From NCBI GenBank assembly GCA_017305635.1, contig JAFKKF010000006.1, forward strand, positions 1 through 64,000: a DNA stretch of 64,000 nt, in the 5' to 3' direction. The notes under the pieces were generated by a model that saw only the letters and a program-made list of their open reading frames with translations, was not told where the DNA came from and did no database searches. Within the stretch, counting starts at the first letter, position 1. Every line of letters starts with the position of its first letter. Below are positions 8,726 to 15,678 of this stretch, in pieces. This DNA is from Hyphomicrobiales bacterium (GTDB lineage: Bacteria; Pseudomonadota; Alphaproteobacteria; Rhizobiales; Kaistiaceae). Position numbers and translations under genes: made by a program.

Positions 8726-9904
8726 TCAGATCGCGCCGTCGGCGCGCAGCTTCGCGATTTCCTCTTTGCTGAAGCCGAGCACCTCGCCGTAGACGGCGTC
8801 GTTGTCCTCGCCGACCAGCGGCGGCGCCTTGTCGACGGAGCCCGGGGTGGCGCTGAGCTTCACCGGGATGCCGGGCAGCTTCAGGGTGCCGAGCGTCGGA
8901 TGCTCGACGTCGAGCATCATCTCGCGCGCCGCGATCTGCGGCGAGGCGACGACGTCGGCGATGGTGTTGACCGGCCCCCAGGGGATGCCTTCGGCGGTCA
9001 GCGCCGCGCCGGCCTCCTCGACGGTGCAGCCGGCGACCCAGGCGCCGACGATCGGCTCCAGAGCCTCGATGTTCTTCATGCGGTCGCGCACGTCGGCATA
9101 GCGCGGGTCGCGAGCCAGGTCCGGCTGGCCCATCGCCTTGCAGAGGCGGGGGAAGAGCGGATTGGTGCCGGCATGGAGATAGATGTGGCCATCCCTCGCC
9201 TTGAACACATTGGCGGGGCCGGTCAGAGGATCGCGCGAGCCGAAGCGCTGCGGCGTCATGTCGAGCATGGCTGCGGCCGAGGGATAGGTAGAGAGGCAGG
9301 AGAACATCGCGTCGAGCGAGGCGACGTCGACCACCTGACCCTCGCCCGTCTTCTCGCGATGATGCAGGGCGAGGAGCGTGCCGATGACGCCGTGCAGGCC
9401 GGCAACATAGTCGGCGATGAAGGTGCCGGTCAGCGTCGGCTCGCCCTTGCCGGTGAGGCTCATGAGGCCCGACATGGCCTGCGCGATGGCGTCGAAGAGC
9501 GCCCGCTGGGCGAGCGGCCCGGTCTGGCCGAAACCGGATATGGAGGTGATCACCAGGCGCGGATTGAGCTCGTGCAGGCGCTCATAGCCGAAGCCCATCT
9601 CGGCGAGCGTGCCCGGCCGGAAATTCTCGACGAGCACGTCCGAGCGCCGGACCAGCTTCTCGAGGATGGCGCGGGCTTCCTTGTGGCGCGTGCTCAGCGT
9701 GATCGCCCGCTTGTTGCGGTTGAAGATCATCGTGTAGACGCTGGCGCCCTTGTAGAAGGGCTCGTGGTGGCGCGCATCCTCGCCGCCCGGGCGCTCGACC
9801 TTGATCACCTCGGCGCCCATGTCGCCGAGCATCTGGGCGCAGAACGGCCCGGCGATGAAACGCGACAGGTCGAGGACCTTGATGCCGGTCAGCGGCCCGC
9901 TCAT
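8726..9904 (-). CDS. CaiB/BaiF-type (class III) CoA-transferase
   Basis: A 392-residue protein of the family that moves CoA between acyl groups (formyl-CoA:oxalate CoA-transferase, carnitine CoA-transferase and many others). It begins with GIKVLDLSRFIAGPFCAQML and AEVIKVERPGGED, the standard opening. The catalytic aspartate is expected in RALFDAIAQAMSG. A glycine-rich motif near GTFIADYVAGLHG and the C-terminal GPVNTIADV are also typical. Its ATG overlaps the TGA of the class I CoA-transferase subunit B (ATGA). Two different CoA-transferase types in one operon suggest that the pathway intermediates are carried as CoA thioesters. Confidence 0.92.
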   Translation of the reverse strand: MSGPLTGIKVLDLSRFIAGPFCAQMLGDMGAEVIKVERPGGEDARHHEPFYKGASVYTMIFNRNKRAITLSTRHKEARAILEKLVRRSDVLVENFRPGTLAEMGFGYERLHELNPRLVITSISGFGQTGPLAQRALFDAIAQAMSGLMSLTGKGEPTLTGTFIADYVAGLHGVIGTLLALHHREKTGEGQVVDVASLDAMFSCLSTYPSAAAMLDMTPQRFGSRDPLTGPANVFKARDGHIYLHAGTNPLFPRLCKAMGQPDLARDPRYADVRDRMKNIEALEPIVGAWVAGCTVEEAGAALTAEGIPWGPVNTIADVVASPQIAAREMMLDVEHPTLGTLKLPGIPVKLSATPGSVDKAPPLVGEDNDAVYGEVLGFSKEEIAKLRADGAI

Positions 9905-10743
9905 CCCGCGCTCCGCTTCTTCGCCGCGGTCTCCGGCTCGTGGGCGAGCAGGAGGCGGCGCGGGTCGATGGTATTGCGGATCAGGTCCACCTCTCCGGCG
10001 CTCGGCGGCGCGGTGACCGGGATCTTCTCCGGCACTTCCGGGCGGAAGCCCATAAGCCCGACGACCTCGTCGACCGTCACGCCGGGGTGCAGCGACTTGA
10101 TGCGCATGCGCCGGCTCTCCGGCGCGAAATCGAAGATCGCCTTGTCGGTGACGACGAGCTGCGGCCCGCCGCCGATATGGATGCCGGCCTCCTCGCGCGA
10201 GCGCCCGCCCTTCAGCCAGCCGACACCGGTGATGTAGTCGACCTCGGAGACGAAGACGCGCGGGTGAAGGTCGGCAAGGATGACCGAGCGTCCGGCGCAG
10301 GCCTGGTGCTCGGGGAGGGCGAGACAACCGATCAGCCGGATACGCCGGCCATCCTTACCCTTGATCCAGGTCACGTTCAGATTGCCGTACTGGTCAATCT
10401 GCGCCCCGGAAACGAAGCCCACATCCACCCTGCCCTTGGCGAACATGTCGAGATTGTCGGCACCGTCGATGAGCCCCGAGGCCGCCCAGGAATAGACGGT
10501 CGAGTCGTTCCAGCGCTCGGGCAGCTCCTGCATCTCCGGGCCGATGATCGGGCCGATCTGCAGGTCGAAGCGCGGAGCGGTGGTGAGCTGGGCGAGGCGG
10601 CCGGCGGCCAGCGGAATGCCGACGACCAGGCTGAAGGCACGCCCGCTGGTGCCGACGCCGACGAAGCCGATCTCGTCGTTCCGGAAATGCCGCGACAGCT
10701 CGGCGACCATGAGCTCGTTGATCGTATAGGCCGGAGCGCTCAC
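9901..10743 (-). CDS. CoA-transferase-like subunit B (GctB/IpdB type)
   Basis: A 280-residue beta subunit of the class I CoA-transferase superfamily. I place the start at GTG 10743, which overlaps the stop of subunit A (GTGA). Conserved features include EIGFVGVGTSGRAF near the N-terminus, VDVGFVSGAQIDQYGNLN and the GPQLVVTDKAIFDF region. The catalytic glutamate found in true class I transferases (in an E-S/G-G motif) seems absent: the equivalent stretch reads LQIGPIIGPEM. The same loss is known in IpdAB, a ring-cleaving hydrolase of steroid breakdown. This pair may therefore be a hydrolase or lyase rather than a transferase. Confidence 0.85.
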   Translation of the reverse strand: MSAPAYTINELMVAELSRHFRNDEIGFVGVGTSGRAFSLVVGIPLAAGRLAQLTTAPRFDLQIGPIIGPEMQELPERWNDSTVYSWAASGLIDGADNLDMFAKGRVDVGFVSGAQIDQYGNLNVTWIKGKDGRRIRLIGCLALPEHQACAGRSVILADLHPRVFVSEVDYITGVGWLKGGRSREEAGIHIGGGPQLVVTDKAIFDFAPESRRMRIKSLHPGVTVDEVVGLMGFRPEVPEKIPVTAPPSAGEVDLIRNTIDPRRLLLAHEPETAAKKRSAG

Positions 10744-11627
10744 GCCACGCTCCACATGCGGAGTTCCGCGAGCTTGCCGGGCGTGGTCGCCAGCGCGAGA
10801 TATTCGGCATTGTCCTTCGGCTCGAGAACGTGGCGCGCCAGCCAGGTCTTGAAGCCGGTCGCGTCCTTCGCTGCCGCGAGATAGGCCTCGAGCGCGGCGA
10901 AATCGGGCTCGTACAGCGTATCGCAATTGCCGGGATGGGCGCCGGTCGGCACTTCCACCACGGCCGTCACCCAATGCTGCGGGATGTAGGTAAGCGTCGG
11001 GCGCCGCATGACATCCTCGTGGCGCACGATCTTCTCGACCGTGACGATGACCTTGTCGGCGGCCTTGGCGATGGTCGTGTCGACGTCGTCGGAATTGCGT
11101 CCGGGCGGCGCCTGGATATTGCCGTAGCGGTCTGCCCAGTAGCCGTGGAATATGGCGACGTCGGGCTTCGCGGCGGCGACCGCGTGCAGCTTCTCGCCCG
11201 AGAAGGGATCGACGATCGGGCGGACGTGCGCCTGGTCCGCCATGCCGGTGCCCTTCAAGACGCGCGTCGGCATGAAGGGGATGCCCATGGCCGCGGCGCG
11301 GAAGCGCGAGATCATGGTCGTCTCGGAATAGTCCTCGAGCTCGATGGCACCCGCCTCGGCCGCCCGCCGCACGTTCGGGGCGGCACCGAGCGGCCCAAGG
11401 CCCTCATAAGCGGCCTCGACGCGCCTGACGCAGCCGGCGCCGACGAGGAGGTCGACATCGATGCCGCCGACCCAGGTCTGCAGCGTCAGGTCCCTCTTGC
11501 CTTGCCTGATGATCTCGCGAATGAGCGCCATCGGATGGCGGCGGAGCATCAGGCCTCCGAGGCCCAGCGTGCAGCCCGACGGGATCAGGCTCGCCGCTTC
11601 GGAGAGGCTGATGAGCTTGTCACGCAT
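10740..11627 (-). CDS. CoA-transferase-like subunit A (GctA/IpdA type)
   Basis: A 295-residue alpha subunit partner of the gene that follows. It begins MRDKLISLSEAASLI and carries the glycine-rich TLGLGGLMLRRHPMAL loop, the PNVRRAAEAGAIELEDYSE block and the FHGYWADRYGNIQ motif seen in GctA-type subunits. The glutamate in EDYSE lies where IpdA-type hydrolases have their active glutamate, as far as I can place it by eye. Its ATG follows the stop of the thiamine-diphosphate enzyme by one base and its stop overlaps the subunit B start, so the two subunits are translationally coupled. Confidence 0.88.
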   Translation of the reverse strand: MRDKLISLSEAASLIPSGCTLGLGGLMLRRHPMALIREIIRQGKRDLTLQTWVGGIDVDLLVGAGCVRRVEAAYEGLGPLGAAPNVRRAAEAGAIELEDYSETTMISRFRAAAMGIPFMPTRVLKGTGMADQAHVRPIVDPFSGEKLHAVAAAKPDVAIFHGYWADRYGNIQAPPGRNSDDVDTTIAKAADKVIVTVEKIVRHEDVMRRPTLTYIPQHWVTAVVEVPTGAHPGNCDTLYEPDFAALEAYLAAAKDATGFKTWLARHVLEPKDNAEYLALATTPGKLAELRMWSVA

Positions 11628-11628
11628 G

Positions 11629-13365
11629 TCAGGCCTTCGCCTCGTAGCGGCGGAAGAGCGGGAAGGTCCAGGCATTGGCCCCCGGGTCGATGAGCGCATC
11701 GATCAGCCAGGGCTTGCCGGAATCGAAGGCCTTGCGGACCGCGCCGGAGAGGCCGTCGAGCTTGTCGACGCGGACACCCTCAAGGCCGGAGGCGCGCGCG
11801 ATGGCGGCATAGTCGACGTCGGTGAAATCCACGCCGACGGTGCGGCCGTTGTAATGCAGGATCTGCTCCTGGCGGATGTTGCCGTAGCCCCGGTCGTTCA
11901 TGACGACGATGCAGATCGGCAGCTTCTCGCGGGCGACCGTCTCGAGCTCGCCGAGCGTCATGCCGAGCGAGCCATCCCCGACGAAGACGATGACCGGCTC
12001 TCCCGGCCGCTCGAGCTTGGCGGCGATGCCGGCAGGCAGGGCAAAGCCCATGTTGCCGAAGCCGACAGGCTTCATGTAGGTGCCGGGCCTGGTGATCTCC
12101 CAGAGGTAGGACCAGACGCCTGGATTGCCCGCGTCGAACACGGCGACGGCATCCTTCGGCGTCGCTTCGCGGACCGCCGCGATCAGCTCGGCCGGGGCAA
12201 TGCCGCCAACGCTCGCCTTGCCTTTCTCCGCCGCGCGGGCCCACCACGTGCCGCGCTCCCTGGCGAGGTCGGCGAGCCGCTTTTTCCGCGCCTTGGCAGC
12301 GGCGCCCAACGGGGCTGCGGTGAGCGCATCGGCGAGGGCATCGACGACGCCGCGGGCATCGCCGAGCACGCCGAGGGTGCGATCGGCGTAGTAGCGGCCG
12401 ATCATGGCTTGGTCGACGTCGACCTGGATGATCCGTGGCGGCATCTCCAGCGACCAGCGCGCCGTCGAGATCGCGTTGAGACTATTGCCGACGGCGAGCA
12501 CCACGTCGGTGTCGGCGAGGACCCGGCTGGACAGCTCGGTCCCCATGCGACTGAGCGGGCCGTAGACGTTCGGATCCGTGGTCGGCACGGCCCCGATACC
12601 GTTGAAGGTGGTGATAATGGGTGCGTCGAGGCGGCGGGCAAGCTTCAGCGCCGCCTCACCGGCATCCGAGATCTTGCTGCCATTGCCGAGCCAGATGGCC
12701 GGTTTCTCGGCCGCGGCGAGGAGCGCCGCCGCTTCGGCGATGCGTTCGGGATCGCCCGCCGGGCGCTGCCGCGGTGATTCCGCCAGCCTCCCGAAATCGC
12801 GGCGGGGACCGATCAGCTTCCGCTCGACCGGCGTCTCCAGGACGTCGCGGGCGAAGTCGAGGAGCACCGGCCCCGGATTCCCGGTCGTGGCCCGGATATA
12901 GGCCTCCTCCATCGCCTGCGGAATGCCGCGCACGTCGGCGACGAGCTTTGCCCACTTCACCAGCGGCCGCAGGATGGCGATGTGATCGGCGTTCTGGGCA
13001 TCGTCCTTGTCGAGGTCGCCGAGGCGGTTGTTGCAGGCAATGGCGATCATCGGACTGGAATCGCGCAGCGCCCCGCCGATCCCGGTGATCATGTTGGTGA
13101 CGCCCGGGCCGGTGGTGGCGATGCAGACGCCCGGCTGCATCGTGAGGCGTCCGATGGCGTCGGCCATGACGGCGGCGGCGCCCTCGTGACGGGCGGTGAC
13201 GAAGCGGATCGGGTTGGAATCGCGGAGCGCGTCGGTGATCGCCAGCGTCTGTCCGCCGGGCACGCCGAAGACGAAGCGCACGCCCAGTCCCTGCAGGGCC
13301 TCGACGACCAGCTGGCCGCCGGTGACCCTCCCCTCAGTGCTTCCGTTCCGACCGGAACCGGCCAT
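11629..13365 (-). CDS. Thiamine-diphosphate-dependent enzyme, acetolactate-synthase-like
   Basis: A 578-residue three-domain thiamine-diphosphate enzyme. The N-terminal pyrimidine-binding domain has VRFVFGVPGGQTL and the cofactor-activating Glu61 in ARHEGAAAVMADA. The middle domain contains PAIWLGNGSKISDAG. The C-terminal pyrophosphate domain has the GDG...N motif (GDGSLGMTLGE ending in VVMNDRGYG). The family includes acetolactate synthase, glyoxylate carboligase, oxalyl-CoA decarboxylase, IolD and sulfoacetaldehyde acetyltransferase; the sequence by itself does not choose between them. Start ATG 13365 has GGAG upstream; TTG 13371 is in frame. It is the first enzyme gene after the regulator, 2 bp after the GntR stop. 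Confidence 0.88.
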   Translation of the reverse strand: MAGSGRNGSTEGRVTGGQLVVEALQGLGVRFVFGVPGGQTLAITDALRDSNPIRFVTARHEGAAAVMADAIGRLTMQPGVCIATTGPGVTNMITGIGGALRDSSPMIAIACNNRLGDLDKDDAQNADHIAILRPLVKWAKLVADVRGIPQAMEEAYIRATTGNPGPVLLDFARDVLETPVERKLIGPRRDFGRLAESPRQRPAGDPERIAEAAALLAAAEKPAIWLGNGSKISDAGEAALKLARRLDAPIITTFNGIGAVPTTDPNVYGPLSRMGTELSSRVLADTDVVLAVGNSLNAISTARWSLEMPPRIIQVDVDQAMIGRYYADRTLGVLGDARGVVDALADALTAAPLGAAAKARKKRLADLARERGTWWARAAEKGKASVGGIAPAELIAAVREATPKDAVAVFDAGNPGVWSYLWEITRPGTYMKPVGFGNMGFALPAGIAAKLERPGEPVIVFVGDGSLGMTLGELETVAREKLPICIVVMNDRGYGNIRQEQILHYNGRTVGVDFTDVDYAAIARASGLEGVRVDKLDGLSGAVRKAFDSGKPWLIDALIDPGANAWTFPLFRRYEAKA

Positions 13366-13367
13366 CG

Positions 13368-14072
13368 TCAACGCTCCAAATGTACGGTCAATACGATTTC
13401 CGGGCGGGCCCAGCTCCGCGCGAACTCGACGCGGTCGTTGCTGTCGCCGAAGGCGAGGCGCTCGGTCTGCAGGACGGGCGAACCGACGGGCACGCGAAGG
13501 CTGGCGGCGACCTCGGCATCGGCCGCGGCGGCCTTGATGCGCTGATCCGCGCGGCGCAACTCCGTGCCGAAGACTTCGCTGAGGGTCCGGTATAGCGAGC
13601 CGCCGCGCAGGGGCTCGCGCGCCAGCGAGGGAAACTTCCCATAGGGGAGGTAGGAGTGATGCACCGAGACGGGCTTGCCGGCGACGCTGCGCACGCGGCC
13701 GACATGAACCGCCCGCGCCCCTTTGCCGAGGTTCAATTCGCCCGCAATGTCCGGCGGCGGGTCGATGACGGCCTGGATGAGAACCCGGGTTGCCGCCTCT
13801 CCGTGCATGTCCTCGGTGAAGCTGGTGAGCCGGTTGAGGGAGCGGCGGCCCGTCCGTTCATTGGAAACGAAGGTGCCGACTCCCTGCTGTCGGACGACGA
13901 GGTTCTCCTCCGCCAGCTGCGCGATCGCCTGCCGGACGGTCATGCGGGCGACGCCGTATTGCTCGGCAAGGATCGATTCGCCGAGGAGACGCGCCTCCGG
14001 CGCCAGATCGCCCGAGCGAATCCGGCCCGCGATATCCTCGTAGATCCTCCGATAGGCCGGAACGCTTCCCAT
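13368..14072 (-). CDS. GntR-family regulator with UTRA ligand domain (HutC subfamily)
   Basis: A 234-residue regulator. The N-terminal winged helix is canonical: YRRIYEDIAGRIRSG, then the recognition segment ARMTVRQAIAQLAEE and the wing QGVGTFVSN. The C-terminal UTRA domain carries ARAVHVGRVRSVAGKPVSVH and a PVLQTERLAF ending. UTRA domains bind small metabolites, usually the pathway substrate or a phosphorylated form. It is the promoter-proximal gene of the eleven-gene catabolic operon and probably represses it and itself; a candidate operator lies at 14084-14100. Confidence 0.92.
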   Translation of the reverse strand: MGSVPAYRRIYEDIAGRIRSGDLAPEARLLGESILAEQYGVARMTVRQAIAQLAEENLVVRQQGVGTFVSNERTGRRSLNRLTSFTEDMHGEAATRVLIQAVIDPPPDIAGELNLGKGARAVHVGRVRSVAGKPVSVHHSYLPYGKFPSLAREPLRGGSLYRTLSEVFGTELRRADQRIKAAAADAEVAASLRVPVGSPVLQTERLAFGDSNDRVEFARSWARPEIVLTVHLER

Positions 14073-14083
14073 GACGCTTCTTG

Positions 14084-14106
14084 TTGTCTAGACGTCTGGA
14101 TGTATA
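14084..14106. promoter_or_regulatory. Candidate GntR/HutC operator overlapping divergent promoters
   Basis: Just upstream of the gntR ATG lies TTGTCTAGACGTCTGGA, containing the palindromes GTCTAGAC (14086-14093) and AGACGTCT (14090-14097). HutC-type GntR proteins bind GT-x-TA-x-AC cores. On the minus strand, TATACA (14106-14101) could be a -10 element, with TTGACA (14133-14128) 21 bp upstream, a longer spacing than ideal. On the plus strand TTGTTG (14081-14086) and TATAGC (14103-14108) are 16 bp apart. The operator would cover both divergent promoters. Confidence 0.5.
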
Positions 14107-14273
14107 GCGTGCATTTTCGGACGGCATTGTCAACTCTCGTGCCGAGACCACGGGCCGCATCGATGCGTTCAATCGAAGGACCACGCCGAAGAGGTGGTTA
14201 GGGATGGCGGCGCGCGGAGGCTTGCCCGACGGGAGATCCGGCGCAGACTCCGGTGCAGACGGAGGGCTTGCCG

Positions 14274-14454
14274 ATGATCAGCGAAACAGCTTCCGCAGCC
14301 TGCCGCGCCGCCATCGCGCCCCTGGTCGCCGGAAAGGCTGCGGGCGCGGTGTACTACGTGCTCCGCGACGGCAAACCGCTCGTCGATGCGTCCGTCGGCA
14401 AGGCGCGCGCCCCCGGATCGCCGGACGGCCATGTCGTCAAACCATTGAAATCAT
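14274..14454 (+). pseudogene. Truncated gene start abutting the tRNA-Arg 3' end
   Basis: An ATG at 14274 with a strong ribosome-binding site (GGAGGG at 14261-14266, 7 bp away) opens a plausible coding stretch of about 55 codons, including AAIAPLVAGKAAGAVYYVLR and DGKPLVDASVGKAR. The pattern recalls the N-terminus of class C beta-lactamase-like serine hydrolases, but that is a weak guess. The frame then runs straight into the tRNA-Arg gene on the opposite strand and stops being protein-like. The original 3' part is missing, consistent with replacement by insertion or deletion at the tRNA. It is divergent from the gntR operon. Confidence 0.5.
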
Positions 14455-14531
<77 letters not shown>

Positions 14532-14700
14532 CTGACGCCATATTCCGCCCGTCGCCGGCGCGGAACAGCGCGTTCATAGCGCAAGGGCAGGCCGGCGACA
14601 ACGACCCTGGCGGGAGGCGCCGAAATTCGCAGGCCACGGCAGCGATGGCGCCCGCAGCGGCTCCATGTGACCGGCTCCCGGCCGCCGACGCTGCCCCCTG

Positions 14701-14756
14701 CCTTGCTGCCTTGCTGCCTTGCTGCCTTGCTGCCCTGCTGCCTTGCTGCCTTGTTC
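14701..14756. repeat. 8-bp tandem repeat (CCTTGCTG)n
   Basis: Six consecutive units of CCTTGCTG, the fifth carrying one change (CCCTGCTG), followed by a degenerate seventh. They lie in the 312-bp spacer between tRNA-Arg and the GNAT gene, about 90 bp before the chosen GNAT start. The rest of that spacer shows no gene. Tandem 8-mers of this kind can change copy number by slipped-strand replication. Confidence 0.85.
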
Positions 14757-14843
14757 CCTTCCTCGCGGTCCCCTCCCTACTTCCCTTTTTCCTGCCCTTG
14801 CCCACCGGTCCGCGTCCTGCCAGACCTTCGGCGGGAGGCTTGC

Positions 14844-15293
14844 TTGGCCGATTTGAGGATCCGCGACGCCCGCGCCGGCGACATCGATGCCCTTGCCGGG
14901 CTCGAGGCCGCGTCCTTTCCAGGCGACCGCATTCCGCGCGCGAGCTTCCGCCGGCTCCTCGTCCGGCCGAGCGCGGCACTCCGGCTCGCCACCTCCGGCG
15001 ACGCGCTTCTCGGCTATTCCCTCCTCCTCTTCCGCAAGGGCAGCACCCTCGCCCGCCTCTATTCCATCGCCGTGGCGCGGGAGGCGCGGAGCCTCGGCCT
15101 CGGCCGGAGGCTGATGAAGGATGCGGAGCGAATCGCCCGGGCGCGGGGCTGCACGCGGCTCCGGCTCGAGGTGCGCGCCGACAATGCCGCCGCGATCCGC
15201 CTCTACGAGGCGCTCGGCTACCGCGCCTTCGGCCGCCATCCCGGCTATTACGAGGACGGGATGGAAGCGATCCGGCTCGAGCGGGAGCTTTGA
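14844..15293 (+). CDS. GNAT-family N-acetyltransferase (RimI-like)
   Basis: A 149-residue acetyltransferase using acetyl-CoA. Key features are the N-terminal LRIRDARAGDIDALAGLE, the beta4-alpha3 acetyl-CoA motif VAREARSLGLGRRLMKDAE (the R/Q-x-x-G-x-G/A loop) and the ARADNAAAIRLYEALGYR-type motif near the C-terminus, typical of RimI-like enzymes. The TTG at 14844 is chosen because GGGAGG lies 5 bp upstream and it begins exactly where the fold starts; the frame stays open upstream through the tandem repeat, so a longer protein with a Leu/Cys-rich leader cannot be excluded. It may act with the downstream RimK-like ligase, 385 bp away, on peptides or amino acids, but that is only suggested by proximity. 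Confidence 0.82.
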   Translation: MADLRIRDARAGDIDALAGLEAASFPGDRIPRASFRRLLVRPSAALRLATSGDALLGYSLLLFRKGSTLARLYSIAVAREARSLGLGRRLMKDAERIARARGCTRLRLEVRADNAAAIRLYEALGYRAFGRHPGYYEDGMEAIRLEREL

Positions 15294-15678
15294 GGGTCAG
15301 GCCAGAGGCACCCCTCCATCGGCCTTGCCGACAGTTTCCCCGGGTTCGCGGCGGAGCAGCCAGTCGCGCCTGCGGCTTCATCCGCGTCCCCTGCGAAGCG
15401 GGAAGGGGGACCGCCGAAGGCGGTAGCAGGGGCGTCAAACTCCCCCCGTGACTCCGGATTCTCTTTTTCCTATATAGATTCCCGCTGACCGGTTCGCCGC
15501 GGCGACAGGCCCCCGGCCGGGCAGCGCGGACGAGATGTCCGGCAATAGCGTGTGTGTCGCCATCACTCCTCCAGGGCACCCTTCCGGGACGACATGATCC
15601 CTCCCCCAAGCGGCCGCGCGAACCTCGCGCGCCTTACGACGTTGTCGATCCAGCGCGGAGCGCCGGAGCGCTGATCCC
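15294..15678. other. Intergenic region before the RimK-like gene
   Basis: This 385-bp spacer has no convincing gene. It contains a palindromic repeat at 15385-15434 and an AT-rich promoter-like patch near 15461-15480 (CTTTTTCCTATATAGATT). Confidence 0.5.
15385..15434. repeat. Palindromic intergenic repeat, related to 36811-36946
   Basis: Arms CCCCTGC (15388-15394) and GCAGGGG (15426-15432) flank a perfect inner hairpin ACCGCC-GAA-GGCGGT (15410-15424). The stretch CCCCTGCGAAGCGGG recurs in the longer element at 36811-36946, so this looks like a dispersed family. Similar C-rich intergenic palindromes are common in Hyphomicrobiales genomes. Confidence 0.6.

Noticed and set aside
8726-13365. Oxalate degradation (formyl-CoA transferase plus oxalyl-CoA decarboxylase)
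   Set aside because: CaiB/BaiF and ThDP genes occur together, but the presence of a sugar-type importer, kinase, cyclase-family genes and a second CoA-transferase-like enzyme does not fit, and no oxalate-specific feature could be confirmed.
14701-14756. CRISPR array
   Set aside because: Repeats are 8 bp and directly adjacent with no spacers; no cas genes.
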